This document shows positions 33,331-44,165 of a stretch of DNA of 64,000 nt, one piece after another. A program made the position numbers and the translations under genes. The stretch's first letter is position 1, and each line of letters starts with the position of its first letter. Source of the stretch: Reticulitermes lucifugus (lineage: Eukaryota > Arthropoda > Insecta > Blattodea > Rhinotermitidae); contig JAKCWW010000799.1 of NCBI GenBank assembly GCA_026260175.1, positions 9,645 to 73,644 on the forward strand. The letters are read 5' to 3'. Below the pieces are notes generated by a model, which saw nothing but the letters and a program-made list of their open reading frames with translations, made no database searches and was not told the DNA's origin.

Positions 33331-34110
33331 GAAAACAGCAGGTTTTATACAGAGAAATTTCCATACGTATGAGTTTTGTAATGCCCTCACTCCTAACCAA
33401 CCATAAAAGGGTTTCATTAAGGTAGATTGTTGAACTAGAGGATTTGAAGGAAAGGTATTTACTACCGCCTTATCAACTGGCTGAAATTGAAAACATACAA
33501 ATATTCGTCTAATTGGTTGGGTGAATCCCTGTTTGGCCCGAGGGGGCCGGGTCACTTTGCAAGCCTCACACCCCGCTGAGAATGTGTAATGGACGATGCC
33601 GCTAGACACGGCAAAAACACTGCTCATCTAGTCACGACAAGTGACCTATTGCCTGTAATTTTATTTTGTTTTACAAGGATCCCTCTTGAGTTTCGACCTC
33701 CTCCGTTTAATGATTGGCTGAGAAACGCAGCCTGACTCACATTGTAACGGGCCTGATGTCGGACCGGAGATAAATCAGAAATTGAAAATGTCCAGAACAG
33801 CTGGCAAATAATTACAGCGTCTGGAATTACTTCATAATGGACCACAATTAAACCAGTAAAAATTGTGAATAATTCATATACGAGATTGTAAATTCTGATT
33901 GGTGGAGTGTACAGTGGGCCTTATACTATTTTCTGTAACGAGGTCTCATGGTTGGCGATGTAAAGTCCGCTCTCTGGTCGTTCAGTTTCTCAGCTAGCTC
34001 TGATCTTAACATATGCCGCATTTATAGTATTACTGGACCAAAGTTAGGCTACCAATCCAAAGATGAATTGCTTGAAAACAAATGAGAGTGGAATGTTGTT
34101 CTGGTTGCAG
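33331..34110. other. no gene recognised; ends in a splice acceptor
   Basis: A 113-codon minus frame (33286-33627) has no recognised family. The final bases TTGTTCTGGTTGCAG (34096-34110) form the acceptor of the candidate exon A. Confidence 0.45.
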
Positions 34111-34221
34111 CCACTCGGTGCAGCGAGGATACCCAGGATTGCCTGCTGCCTCAAGCAGCCGGGACGTGCAGGATGCTCCTGAGTCACATGCCGCCTCTCC
34201 AGCCTCACCGCCTCACAATAG
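34111..34221 (+). CDS. candidate host exon A, Ser/Pro-rich linker
   Basis: Internal exon candidate of 111 bp. The acceptor TTGTTCTGGTTGCAG precedes it and a consensus donor GTAAGT (34222-34227) follows. The second frame is open throughout: HSVQRGYPGLPAASSSRDVQ then DAPESHAASPASPPHN, rich in Ser, Ala and Pro, with GC content well above the surroundings. The first base completes a codon begun upstream and the last two bases (AG) need one more. Exon B at 62774 starts with a G that would complete Arg and continues in its own open frame, so the two are phase-compatible. The other two frames have stops. The gene is not recognised; the protein segment looks disordered. What I see is the frame and splice sites; membership of one gene is inference. 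Confidence 0.6.
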
Positions 34222-34782
34222 GTAAGTGACATAGCGACAGTTTCCCATTGATATTCTGCATGCCATTTCGCCCGCATGGCTCCTCGTTCTGCGCCCCGTT
34301 TCCACCCAGCGAGGCTGTGTAAACTCCATTCATAGCAGTGAAACTTTCACCTTGCGTACAGAAAATGGCACTTCTGCCATAAATGTCGGTTTGTTTTCTA
34401 GAGGCGTAGTTAAACTTAGCTGAAGTGCTTACCCGCCTGCAGTTTTCTCAAAATAAACTGTACCGAAGTAATAAAATGTTTGTATTTCAAGAACATTTTT
34501 AATGCCTGCAACTGCATGTGTATTAATCTCTTACAGGCATCTTCCTCAGACTTCATACACTACGTAAATACTGACAGCTTTGCTAAATTACTAAAATAAT
34601 ATGACACTTTTGCCTCAAGTGCCACATGAAATACAGTGCACTGCAAGAAAACTGCACTGGCTTATTTTTGTAATAAAATACAGGTTTTAGAAGCGAAAGG
34701 ACGCGACATCGTACTCTGCCGTCAACGCGTCTGCAGAAAAATCTTCGGCAAACCAAGCATATTGCTTTGTGCATTAAACGTA
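34222..34782. other. proposed intron start, no repeat recognised
   Basis: Unassigned sequence between exon A and the Tigger-like element. Confidence 0.45.
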
Positions 34783-35098
34783 CAGTTATCCCTCGCTTTT
34801 CGCGGTTTCGTACTTCACAGTTTCGCAAATTCGCGAGGTCGCCTCAGGGATAAAAATACATCATTCGGACCCTTGAATGGATAGCAGCATCAACATTGTT
34901 CGAGAACTCGAACAGTTCTTCGAGCCATACCGCATGATGTTCAAAGAACCCCAAAGGGGGGGGGGGAGAAGCAGCTTCCCATCAAAATGTTTCAGAAAAA
35001 AAAAACAAGTTTTTGGGGAGGCGGTCAGTTATTCGCGGATTTTCGCTTTTCGCGGCGGTTCTTGGAACCTAACTCCCGCGAAAAGCAAGGGATGACTA
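34783..35098. mobile_element. Tigger/pogo-like MITE, about 316 bp
   Basis: Terminal inverted repeats CAGTTATCCCTCGCTTTTCG at the left and AGTCATCCCTTGCTTTTCGC as the reverse complement of the right end, each continuing to CGCGG. CAG..TCCCTCG.TTTTCGCGG ends are typical of Tigger/pogo elements. A TA precedes the left end, as expected for TA target sites; the last base or two on the right are worn. The inside has a G-run and an A-run and no coding capacity. Confidence 0.82.
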
Positions 35099-35172
35099 TG
35101 TAGTTATCTAGCGACGAAACGACGGTGGACGTAAATTAGTTTATGAATTATGCACTTTATTTCTCTGTAGAC

Positions 35173-35360
35173 CAGAGTTTCGCAGGCGGTGGGACGGCGT
35201 TGGTTGAGTGGGACGTGAGGTTCGGTTAATACGTATATAATACTAAAATGTACATAATTGCGAAAAGGCACGTCTTGGAAAAAGAGATGCGGCGTTCCAT
35301 TGTGGTGGAATTGAGTTTTTTAGGCAACATAACTGGTGGGCCGCAAGATGCAAAACACTG
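35173..35360. mobile_element. possible hAT-like MITE
   Basis: Ends CAGAGTTTCGCAGGCGGTGG and, as reverse complement of the right end, CAGTGTTTTGCATCTTGCGG. The inner right words GGTGGGCCGCAAGATG resemble sub-terminal sequence of hAT elements. The flanking 8-mers do not match, so the call is tentative. Confidence 0.4.
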
Positions 35361-36674
35361 AGCTTCGATGGCCTACGCAATTACCAGGCCCAGCGGGCTG
35401 AAGGAAGAAAACGGGGAAGACAAGATTTTCTTTTATAGATGATAGGCGAAATCACTAGCGGGAATGAATGGAGTACGTGGCGCAAAGCGTGACTGTTATG
35501 AGGTGACTATATTACAAAATGTTGGCCTGAAATTGAATTTCAAGGCGTGTTCTTGTGATTTGCCAGCCGTGCGCAGTCTCGCTATTATCCGGTTCTGGCG
35601 TCACGCAATGAAACGCTTTAAAACGAGGACTGTAGAAAAATCTGGTGGTTATGTCATTGATCTTCCGTCTTTAGAAACGTGAAAAATATCAGCTCTACAG
35701 TGGATTTAAAAAGGTGAAAACTAACGCTGATTTGTTTGATTCTCATCACGTAATAGTTAACAGCCACCCGCCGTTTTTTTGAATCAGAGAGTAGTATGGT
35801 GTCAGTGTTTGAAAGAACTGTTGTACTTGCTGTCTTCGTAACATTGTCTTCACGCTTGATACAGGCTGGTTAAACGCTGCAGATATATTGTATGTTCTTT
35901 GTAATTACGTTGCAGAGCTGTGAACTCTAGTGGCTTAAAATGCTACATGTAAAACCTGAACACCCCTCTTGCCCAGATTCGTACCTGCAGTCAGTATTGA
36001 CTTTCCCTATATAGAGTACACAGATTTATCTTCTTTCGTGAACGTATGTTCTGATAATGTAAAAAAGTGATCTGAGTAAACAGAGGCATTGTTCTTCTTT
36101 TTGATTATGCTTTGTTTCGGGCAATTGAGCCTGTAAATGTGCATACCTATCAAATGAGTGTTCTCTAGCTTACGGTATTATATTTGATTTCAGCATGCTC
36201 TGATGGGATTACAATTATTACGCATGGTTTTACCAGATACCCTGTCTACGCATGTATAGCATGGTGCTGAAGCACAAAGATAATATTAATAATTCGTAAC
36301 TGACTTCTGTGTTTCCTTTAGCACGCGAAAGCGCGATAGTTTTTTGTGGATTGAAGTGTAGTGTTGCACGATATAAAATTGATTGTACCTATCTGTAGCG
36401 ATTTATGTCTCGTATATTGTACATGTACATATAGACGCATACGCAGGTAGACACGATGAAATGCGAAGAATTCGAGGTTTTACGCCCAGTCGCCATGTTA
36501 TGTCCGTGTTATGTATAGTAAAGGGCCCCGTAAAACATGGGTGAAGTGGACATGGATGGGGAATAATATTAAAATAGACCATAAATAGGAAGTTGGATGC
36601 TGGCCTGAACTGGCTGAGGATAGGATCCAATTATGGTCTATCTTGAGCACGATAATGAAACCTTGGGTTCTGCA
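35361..36674. other. no gene recognised; weak transposase-like helix-turn-helix frame
   Basis: The 72-codon frame at 35464-35682 contains IIRFWRHAMKRFKTRTVEKS, which weakly recalls the IxxWVxxFxxTGS...KKKPPG segment of an insect transposon helix-turn-helix domain. The match is too weak to call. The rest is unassigned. Confidence 0.3.
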
Positions 36675-37018
36675 GACGTGTCCAGTGTGCAATTAGGCCG
36701 TATTGATATCTTGTGGTACTATGCACGCGTATCGTCTGTACAGTTATCTGTATCTTGTGGTACAGGTGCATACCTATCCTGTGTACAGTTATTTGTACGT
36801 TGTGGCACAGCTGCACACGTATGCTGTGTAGAGTTATCTATATCTTGCGGCACAGGTGCACACGTTGCTTTGCAGTTATCTGTAGAGAGTGGAACAGTTG
36901 CATGCGTATCTTATGTGCAGTTCTCTATACCTTGTGGTGCAGCTGCACGCGTTTCCTGTGTACAGTTCTCTGTACCTTGTGGTACAGATGCACACATATC
37001 TTATATACAGTGCCAGCA
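36675..37018 (+). repeat. 45-bp minisatellite, about 7 units
   Basis: Degenerate tandem repeat with unit ATCTTGTGGTACAGGTGCAY and ACGTATCYTGTGTACAGTT, six to seven units of 45 bp (one is 42 bp). Because the unit is a multiple of three and lacks stops, all three plus frames stay open across it (for example units SVSCGTGAYLSCVQL, FVRCGTAAHVCCVEL, SIPCGAAARVSCVQF). That openness is explained by the repeat and is not evidence of a gene. Confidence 0.88.
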
Positions 37019-37154
37019 GTCCTGAACAAAATAAGGCAATTTCTCATTGTGTCCTACTTGACTGGCAAATATTCCTATTGAATCTCAGCCGGTCATCGCA
37101 GTCCTGTCTCAGGTTCGTGCCTCATGGATATTATGAAATCCCCAGAGGGACCTC

Positions 37155-37325
37155 GGATTGCTCGGTCCGTATAGTTACTAAGTTAGGGACTTATTGACAA
37201 AGGGTCCAGAATGGCTCTGGAGCCCATCTAACCTATTCAGTGGCTACCGGGGGCTGTTTCCTCAAGGGTTAAGCTGCGGGCTTGAAGATGGAGGGAGACC
37301 CACTCTCCTCTCTTGTGCCCAGCTG
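37155..37325 (+). repeat. SINE A, worn copy
   Basis: Head part TTGCTCGGTCCGTATAGTTA, then GGTCCAGAATGGCTCTGGAG, CCCATCTAACCTATTCAGTG and TACCGGGGGCTGTTTCCTCA. B-box lost and tail truncated. Confidence 0.75.
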
Positions 37326-38044
37326 TAAGTACATGGAAATATTAAATATGAAATGAAATTAACATCTGGGTTTCTTTAAAGTCTGTGATTTTTTGACCAG
37401 ATAAAGTTACAGTTCTAGCTCATGGAATTAGTTGTTTACTGGACGGACATTTTGTTCCCGACAGCATTTGCGTTTTCATTTTGTGAACTTTATTTTGGTG
37501 ATCATGATACTTCACGCTTCAATAGGGGACAGTTTAGAAAATATGAACATCCGTAGCCATTACTTGGGTAATACCTTTATATCTGCACTGGCCGTCTTGC
37601 AGTTCTGTCTTGTGCTCTACGTCTTCGCACAGCCTTGTACTACGGTGACTGAGACTGCACGTAATGGATACCAAACAAAATAAATCTTTTATTGCTTTTT
37701 TGAAGCCTGTTCAGATCAAGTACCGAAACACAACTGAGCAAATTAAGTACAGCTGCTGTAACTTTTAACAGCGAAGGCGTGTACCTATTAACAGCAGCAC
37801 CTTGTTCAGTTAAGTGGCACAGAACTTCTGCTTTCAAGCTGTCTGCACGACTATGTCCATACAGCATAAGTTGGCAAGTTGGAACTTACTTTCCACACAT
37901 ATCCGTTGCACTTCGGCTTCTGCAGTCACATAGCTGAGTCCAGGGCAGTGGATTGGACGTTTTACATTGAATCGTATTTGTTGTGAACGTTCCGGGGTTT
38001 GGTTCTACACAAGTCTTCATGCTGAGTTGAGGTTTTTTACAGCT
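37326..38044. other. no gene recognised
   Basis: Unassigned; frames of 75-83 codons on each strand without recognised similarity. Confidence 0.5.
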
Positions 38045-38215
38045 TTGATGATGATTACTGTCTTCTGGAGTATGAAGCCATGTTGATCGGTAATTTGTTA
38101 CCGACGTTTCGGACTACCCTGCATATGGAGGCAGCAAATGTCCGAAACGTCTGTAGAAAATTACCAATCAACACGGCGTCATATCCCAGGAAAACCGCAA
38201 TCTTCAGACTTAATA
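38045..38215. mobile_element. palindromic MITE family G, best hairpin
   Basis: TTACTGTCTTCTGGAGTATG, TGTTGATCGGTAATTTGTTA and CCGACGTTTCGGAC on the left pair with GTCCGAAACGTCTG, AAAATTACCAATCAACACGG and CGTCATATCCCAGGAAAACC on the right, about 60 bp per arm. The loop CCTGCATATGGAGGCAGC is the family's characteristic centre. Confidence 0.88.
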
Positions 38216-38237
38216 TTATTTTTTATGCCTAATGTTA

Positions 38238-38320
38238 ATGGCGACACTTGCGATCGAACCTTGGACCTTTAGAATATTGGGCTAGTAGAGCTGCGGTAAC
38301 CAAGAGCATTGTCGCCACTG
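38238..38320 (-). repeat. tRNA-like SINE head, unassigned family
   Basis: On the minus strand CTCTTGGTTACCGCAGCTCT and CCAAGGTTCGATCGCAAG have A-box/B-box spacing. It does not match SINE A-C downstream. Confidence 0.4.
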
Positions 38321-39419
38321 AAGCATAATATGGGTGTTGGGTCCAACCTGATGATGACGACGATCCGTAACATAAAGACTACAGGCTGTAGTGGCACAGA
38401 ACATTGAACGCGTGTAAATATTGGAGCTCTTATTACGTCTTCTTTGTGTTCTGCACAAACTGGAACTGGATTCTTGTCAGACAAAAAAATTTGCTTTGCT
38501 GGTAGGGTGATTCATTAGGTGTCGTTCGTAACACCATTGGTGCAAATGTTTTGAATTCTCGTTTCCTTAACGCCTATTCGTATGGTAGGGCTACAGCATA
38601 TTAAATACGGACAGCACTGCTGATGGTGAAGGGGGAGGAACGTGAGCCCCACTAAAGCATTAGATACGGGACAAGCCCACTCCCTCTGCCCCAACAGTAA
38701 TTTATTTAGCGTAAAGTGTTTCCTTAAAACTGCTGTGATAGATACCATTGTATATAAAACTGATATTTTCAAATTGCATAGGAAGTAGAAATGAATTCTG
38801 CGCATTTTGTTATTAAATGGTTATTGCTTCAATTATTTCATTCATAGCGGCATCTTCTGTATCGCTGGAACTGTTTCCCAAACCATGCGAATGCTGAGTA
38901 CGCTCTGGAAGGTCTAAAAGCCGAAATACTTTTTTTTTACTGTAGCATGATAAAGCTACGTTTTGCATAACTGTCTTGCGAACGTTATCAGTGGGTCTGA
39001 CGACACCAAATGTAAATGAAGGCAGTCTTCACTGATGGGTATTTTTCACTGCTTTGTAGAATGATTCTTTCGGCAGTTCGCAAGTCCGTATTACGCCTCC
39101 TCCGCTTCTGATAGCTGTCTGGAAGAATTACGCTCGTGTTTCGTGAATTAACATTTGGGAATGCTCGCAGGCATGTATGGCTTCCTCTGCAAGTTTTGCT
39201 GTTTTCATTGCATATTTGCTAGCTGCTTCTGCATGTATTGTGTAACCGCAAGAAGGGAATTCCAGAATGATCGCACAGTGACGGGTCTCTACCTCAGTAA
39301 TTCCAGTAATTATTGATGACTGTGACGGATTTAAGGAACGACGGCGAATGGTGTCCGCCATTTGAAGTGCCACTGTTGCCGCTTTTCACCTTGCCAACCA
39401 TCAATCGTATTTCAAGATG
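38321..39419. other. no gene recognised; one unexplained minus frame
   Basis: An 81-codon minus frame (39128-39373) contains ITEVETRHCAIILEFPSCGY and SKYAMKTAKLAEEAIHACEH, the latter helix-like. No family is recognised and no splice context was established. Confidence 0.35.
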
Positions 39420-39525
39420 CAGGCCCTCTAGGATGTTACGTTGTGTCCAATGCTAAGCAGTTCCTGACGTTTCGGAGGAACGCACTGCTTCCATCTTTAT
39501 AACACCGCCATGAGGATCTAAAATC
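39420..39525. mobile_element. palindromic MITE family G, left half
   Basis: GGATGTTACGTTGTGTCCAA, TTCCTGACGTTTCGGAGGAA and CGCACTGCTTCCATCTTTAT follow the family left arm and loop. The right arm is absent. Confidence 0.7.
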
Positions 39526-40670
39526 TAGCAGATCCTCCTTATTCTAGAATTTCCCCCCCTAGACGGGTGATTTGTTTGTTTTGGTCGCTGCTACCGCGAA
39601 ATTGCCATTGTTTGATGTCACGACGATATGAGATATGCAGAAATATTAAAAGTATTATTTACACATGTAATGTTATAAAGCCGAATCGAAAATAGTTGTG
39701 ACATCATTAAATTTTGTTCATAAGTGTGGGTGTTTCCTCACATACATGTACTGATGGTGTAGCAGTTATGTGGAGTGGAAATATCCTTCTTACATGTGAA
39801 CACTTGTGCGGGATGCAGAGCGTCGACTTCATTACTTGCGCGACTTTCGTGACCGATCAGATGCGCAGTAGCAGTCCAGAAGGGCGAAGTCACCCGACTG
39901 GTAAACGTTTGTGAACCATTTAAAATTTTCTCCCCAACATTTGTTTTATAACCAAGTTTTTGAGCCCCCCCCCCTCAAAAGAGGTATTTGTCTTGCCTTA
40001 TATATAGGGTCCATCGGAAATAATTACCACATTTTAATTCCACATAGGAAACTGTAACGGGCATGGAACATATGTGTAAATTTTGTTTTCCTGTTTTTCC
40101 ATATAAGTAACTTACTCTTAAATGTGTCAGTTATTTCTGACGGACTGTTTCCAGAATCACGTTTGTCATATTCTTCAGCCCTGAGAGCACCAATTAGCCT
40201 ATCCTGCACGTTGTATTCAACCGCGCTAACAGTTACTGCGCTATTGATTGAAACTTTTGCTAGCTTGTTACGATAATGACCGTCACAATACTTGTTGCAT
40301 CAAAGGTTAGTTTAAAAATTTTCAGTACACTTCTCTTTAATGTGAGCTGAGCTGCTTTACATACACTTTTAATTTCACTCGCTGTATCTATTCCGTCGTT
40401 GAATGCCGCGGTAAGAAGTATGTCTACTCGTAGGAATTCAGACTCAGAATTATATGTTTACACGTCGGGTACCCAATCTCGAATGATTTACCCGCGCCTA
40501 GGATGACGCTGTGAAATGCGATCGTCAGAATCTTTAAGTTCCAAACTTTGAATTTGGTTTTCCGATTGGATCAACACCGCTTAATTTTTAAACCCCATAA
40601 TTGACTGATGAAGCTGAATGAAAACGAGTGATTTATTTTAATAGACTTCGTCCCGTCGTGTCGTTGAAGC
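39526..40670. other. no gene recognised
   Basis: AT-leaning unassigned sequence with a C-run at 39966-39975. Confidence 0.5.
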
Positions 40671-40832
40671 AATCAAAACAACATCACACCACCTAATCCA
40701 TCATCAGGCTGTATACAGACTGCAATTTAAGTCTGTATTTAGCCTGGTGATGAATTGTTTGATCCGAAACTTGTAAAGTTTTTCTAAGAATATTTAGTTG
40801 TGTTGGACTGACGATGTGATGTTTTGATTGAA
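40671..40832. mobile_element. 160-bp foldback element
   Basis: Outer ends CAATCAAAACAACATCAC and, as reverse complement of the right side, CAATCAAAACATCACATC. An inner hairpin pairs CATCATCAGGCTGTATACAG with CTGTATTTAGCCTGGTGATG. Non-coding, unrelated to family G. Confidence 0.65.
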
Positions 40833-40904
40833 AATGATTGGCGTTGATCAGTATCATGCGATTGACATTGCTCGGTGGAGTGTCAACGTGTGCACACTTA
40901 TTTA

Positions 40905-41125
40905 CGGTGACGCATTCTTAACCTCGGCACTAGATGGAGTTCAGTGGTCAGCTAAACGCCCCGGCCGCCTTTTCTCCGGGAAAATAGCCCCCAGTACCGA
41001 TTGAATAGGCTTTGTGGGCCCCAGAATTGTTCTGGACGTTTTGGAGGACACCAGGATGTGTCTCCGGTGGGAATTTCTCCGCAGTTCATCGGTCATCCAG
41101 CCAGGAGGTAACTCATTGTGCATTA
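40905..41125 (-). repeat. SINE A, near full length, worn head
   Basis: TTCTTAACCTCGGCACTAGA, TTCTCCGGGAAAATAGCCCC, GGCTTTGTGGGCCCC and AGAATTGTTCTGGACGTTTT are in family order as complements. Confidence 0.85.
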
Positions 41126-41611
41126 TATTCAACATGACGCAACTTGTACAGGAACGTGCGGTATGAGTTACGTCTACACGACTGTTTGATGGGTTGGAAC
41201 TGAAACACAAAAATTGAAACGTTATTGTCACCCAGTGATAATGCAGTAACTCTCTTGTAGGGTTTGCTGTATGTGTAGCTGAGACGTTCTAAAGAAGAAT
41301 TTCTCTATTTCAAGAGGAAGTCAGTGCTAATGGCTAGTGTTTGTGTTTATGGAACACTAGTAACTGTGAACCGGTTGATTGATTTTGATTTGGACTGCGT
41401 ATGGGAAGCATACAATTGCAGATTACGTCGTGTTTTTGAGTTTTAACTCCGTATGGCAGCTTGTAAAAGAAGAAGGCCTTGCCGAATTATGAGGTGGGAG
41501 CTGTTCAATTAAGGACCCATAAGTGGCCTATAAAGTTAATTTTATGCGTTGCTGGTGTAAGCTGCGTAAAATGAACTCATAAAACAGAGTCATTGATATT
41601 TGTACTACATG
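41126..41611. other. no gene or repeat recognised
   Basis: Unassigned sequence up to the target duplication of the next SINE. Confidence 0.5.
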
Positions 41612-41624
41612 TTTAACATTAAAA

Positions 41625-41920
41625 GGAGCCGCGGTAGTCTAGTCCGTCTACGGACCAGGCTGTGGGCAGGAGAGTCCGGGGTCTAATCCCGGTAGATACA
41701 AGAGATTTTCTGTTCCACAAAACGTCCAGAGCGGCTCTGAGGGCCCACTCTGCCTCATGTTCAGTGGGTGAGGGGGTTCTTTCCCCGGGATAAAGCAGCC
41801 GGGACGTGAAGCTAATCATACCATCTAGTGCCGAGGTTAAGAATGAGTGGAGTTATACTTCTACTCCCCTTGTAATGCCTTTACGGCGTGGACAGGGAAA
41901 ACTTCATCCTTTTACCTTGT
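41625..41920 (+). repeat. SINE A, best full-length copy with probable TSD
   Basis: 296-bp reference copy. Head: GCGGTAGTCTAGTCCGTCTA and GGGGTCTAATCCCGG (A- and B-box regions, B-box changed from GGTTCGAATCC). Body: CCAGAGCGGCTCTGAGGGCC, TTCAGTGGGTGAGGGGG, TTCCCCGGGATAAAGCAGCC. Tail: CTAGTGCCGAGGTTAAGAAT, TACTTCTACTCCCCTTG, TTTACGGCGTGGACAGGGAA and AACTTCATCC. Flanks TTTAACATTAAAA (41612-41624) and TTTAACTTTAAAA (41921-41933) match at 12 of 13, a likely duplication. Confidence 0.93.
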
Positions 41921-42113
41921 TTTAACTTTAAAAATCTTTCTTGTTTTATAAATCATAGCGTTCACGTTTGTCTGTGGGTGTAACGTTCCAGGTTTTTCCC
42001 GTCCTTCGTGTTTCACGTAGTCACTACTGTATGTGTGATTACGTGGTAGACAAACGTACTTTTCAGTGCAGTCTTAGTAGTTCAAATTAACGATCAGAGA
42101 TGGCACCTGTTGT

Positions 42114-42115
<2 letters not shown>

Positions 42116-42154
<39 letters not shown>
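42116..42154 (+). repeat. (TG)n microsatellite
   Basis: About 18 uninterrupted TG units. Confidence 0.97.
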
Positions 42155-42155
<1 letters not shown>

Positions 42156-43504
42156 TTGTGTGACACCAGTGCCTGTTTTCTCGAATAATATTCGTTGGAT
42201 AGCGGTGACGTCAACAGTGCAACCGTTACGTGTGAGAATCTATTATTAACGCGTCATGTAGTAAGCATATATGATAATATTCAAAAAGTACGGTTGTTGC
42301 CCTACCTCACTGGCGTGTATTGTTAGCCTGGTTGAATGTAGGTCTGTGCATGGAGAGGAAGTAAGGTACAGGCCTGCAGTCGTCCCAGAAGACCTATGCT
42401 ATTGGTTCCCAAAGTGTGCTCCTGGGATCGGATCCGCGACAAGTTTCCGTGGGGATCTGTGGATACAGTTCTGTAATGGCTACTTTGAAGTTTACTTATT
42501 TTTAAATTAAAATATTAACGTTTTGTTAAAAATAATCACGGAACTTTTTTAACTGGCGATGTGTTTATTTCGTATGACCGGTAGAATATCTGATATCTAT
42601 TTAATTATCCACGAACCGAGCGACAATAAGGTGAAATCATACAATATGCTACTGGTATGTATTCGTAGGTATCTAAAATCAGTTCTGAGATATAAATTTT
42701 TAATTTTGGATGCCTATCATCCGGATACTATATTTACCTGAGCAAGGATGTGAGGATGTGGTTATTTTTCGAAGACAGAAGGGGTCTGAAGGCTGGTTTG
42801 GTGTTGAGTGATTTATTCTTCAAAATGTTTGTCAGAATTATTATCATGATGATGACTTGAATTCTGTGCCGAATCTGTCCGAATTACTTTCATTTGCTAG
42901 GGTTCGGAAGACTTGTCTGTGTAGGTCCTGCTCTAACGGAACTTATTTGAAATTCTCGCTTGGTATCCAAACACTGAACGCGAATTTATTGTTTTGGTCT
43001 CCACTTTCACTCGAATGACTCGTTATTTAGGGGTTTCAAAAGCGAAGCACTAGAGTCGGTCAGAAAGCAAGTTTGTTAACTAAAGAATCTGCACTGATTG
43101 TGATTATACCAAGGGACTTCATCGCCGAGTGACTGTCATTTGTTTCTAATGATGAAGCAAAATCTTCGCGTCCAGATACTTGAAAATGATCGCGAGGTCG
43201 AACCAGTTGTGTCGACAGGGAACAGAGATGCTTGTCCGTCGGTATAGCAAATGCCTGAAGCGTGGCGCGGGGACTGAAAAGGTACAGTTGAACTGGAACC
43301 GATCATACAAGAGGTGAAAATAAGGAACCCAAAATGTATGTATTGTAAGTTTATTTTCTGACCAATTCTGTGTATTTGCGTGTACATATATAGGCCTATA
43401 CACATAAAAGAGTTTTAAAAATAAGGTAACAAACACGCTGCTGTTGAGGACTTAATTCTGACGTCGATATACACATGATACATGGGTTTCAGATGGTACA
43501 CATC
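42155..43504. other. no gene recognised; one possible hAT end
   Basis: GGTTCCCAAAGTGTGCTCCT, then GATCCGCGACAAGTTTCCGT and GGGGATCTGTGG at 42405-42465 resemble one end of a hAT element, but no partner end was found. The remainder is unassigned. Confidence 0.4.
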
Positions 43505-43870
43505 AGACCTATACGTGGTTATCATAGATATTTAAGCATTTGCCCCCTTATGGCAACGAGGCTTGTATCCTGGCGTAGAAGAAACCAATGTTAAGTGTCC
43601 GTAGCCAGTAGGCGACAGCTTGCTTCACGTCGTCATCTGTTACACATCTCTTGCCAACTACATGCTTCTTAAGGGGTTCAAATGGATGGTAATCACTGGG
43701 TGCAATATCAGTACCGTACAGAGGGAGGTGTATAACCTCCCAGCCCAAGCGCCATAGCCAATCAGAAGTCCGTTTGACAGTGTGGGGCCGTGTGTTTTCG
43801 TGCCAATTATTACGCCTCTTCAACTCGGAAGCCAAAAAATAACTATTAGGTAGAAAAAATATTGGAGGGG
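43505..43870 (-). pseudogene. mariner transposase C-terminal fragment
   Basis: Catalytic-domain remnant on the minus strand: WHENTRPHTVKR (second Asp block, family HDNARPH, here with Glu for Asp), GWEVIHLPLYGTDIAPSDYH (third Asp kept in APSDYH), EPLKKHVVGKRCVTDDDVKQ and WLRTLNIGFFYARIQASLP. An in-frame TAA replaces the next residue, after which GGKCLNIYDN continues the family C-terminus. The first Asp block and the whole N-terminal half are missing. The sequence type differs from both other mariners in the window. Inverted terminal repeats were not found. Confidence 0.85.
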
Positions 43871-44024
43871 CATTTCCCCCTTTCCACCGCAAGTTACTCC
43901 TATGGCCCTAATTTAGGATATTCTTAGTCCCTGAAGGGTTAAGAAACAACCGAGAGGCACAGATGCTTCCGTCGGTATTGCAGCTTTAACGTTCCTCAAT
44001 AGACAATTATCGGATGAATTAAGT

Positions 44025-44150
44025 CTTTCTGGGATGTTTACGCCGTTTCTGCGGGTGAGTTGTTATTGATGTTGCGGGGAAAAGTGCTGCCTGCAGCTTC
44101 AGGTTCTGCACAGTACGGCGTAACGTCTCAGAAGACTTCAGTTGCAAAAC
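44025..44150. mobile_element. palindromic MITE family G copy
   Basis: TCTTTCTGGGATGTTTACGC and CGTTTCTGCGGGTG on the left, GTACGGCGTAACGTCTCAGA and AGACTTCAGTTGCAAAAC on the right; the loop is CTGCCTGCAGCTTCAGG. The outer arms pair, the inner arms are worn. Confidence 0.7.
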
Positions 44151-44165
44151 ATCTGTTGATAGTAG

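Noticed and set aside
33286-33627. 113-codon minus frame as a host gene
   Set aside because: No domain, no splice context, overlaps a MITE half at one end.
35464-35682. Transposase helix-turn-helix domain
   Set aside because: Only a faint resemblance (IIRFW...EKSGG) with no second motif to confirm.
36633-37197. Three overlapping frames of 102-130 codons as genes
   Set aside because: All are products of a stop-free 45-bp tandem repeat; no start context, splice sites or family match.
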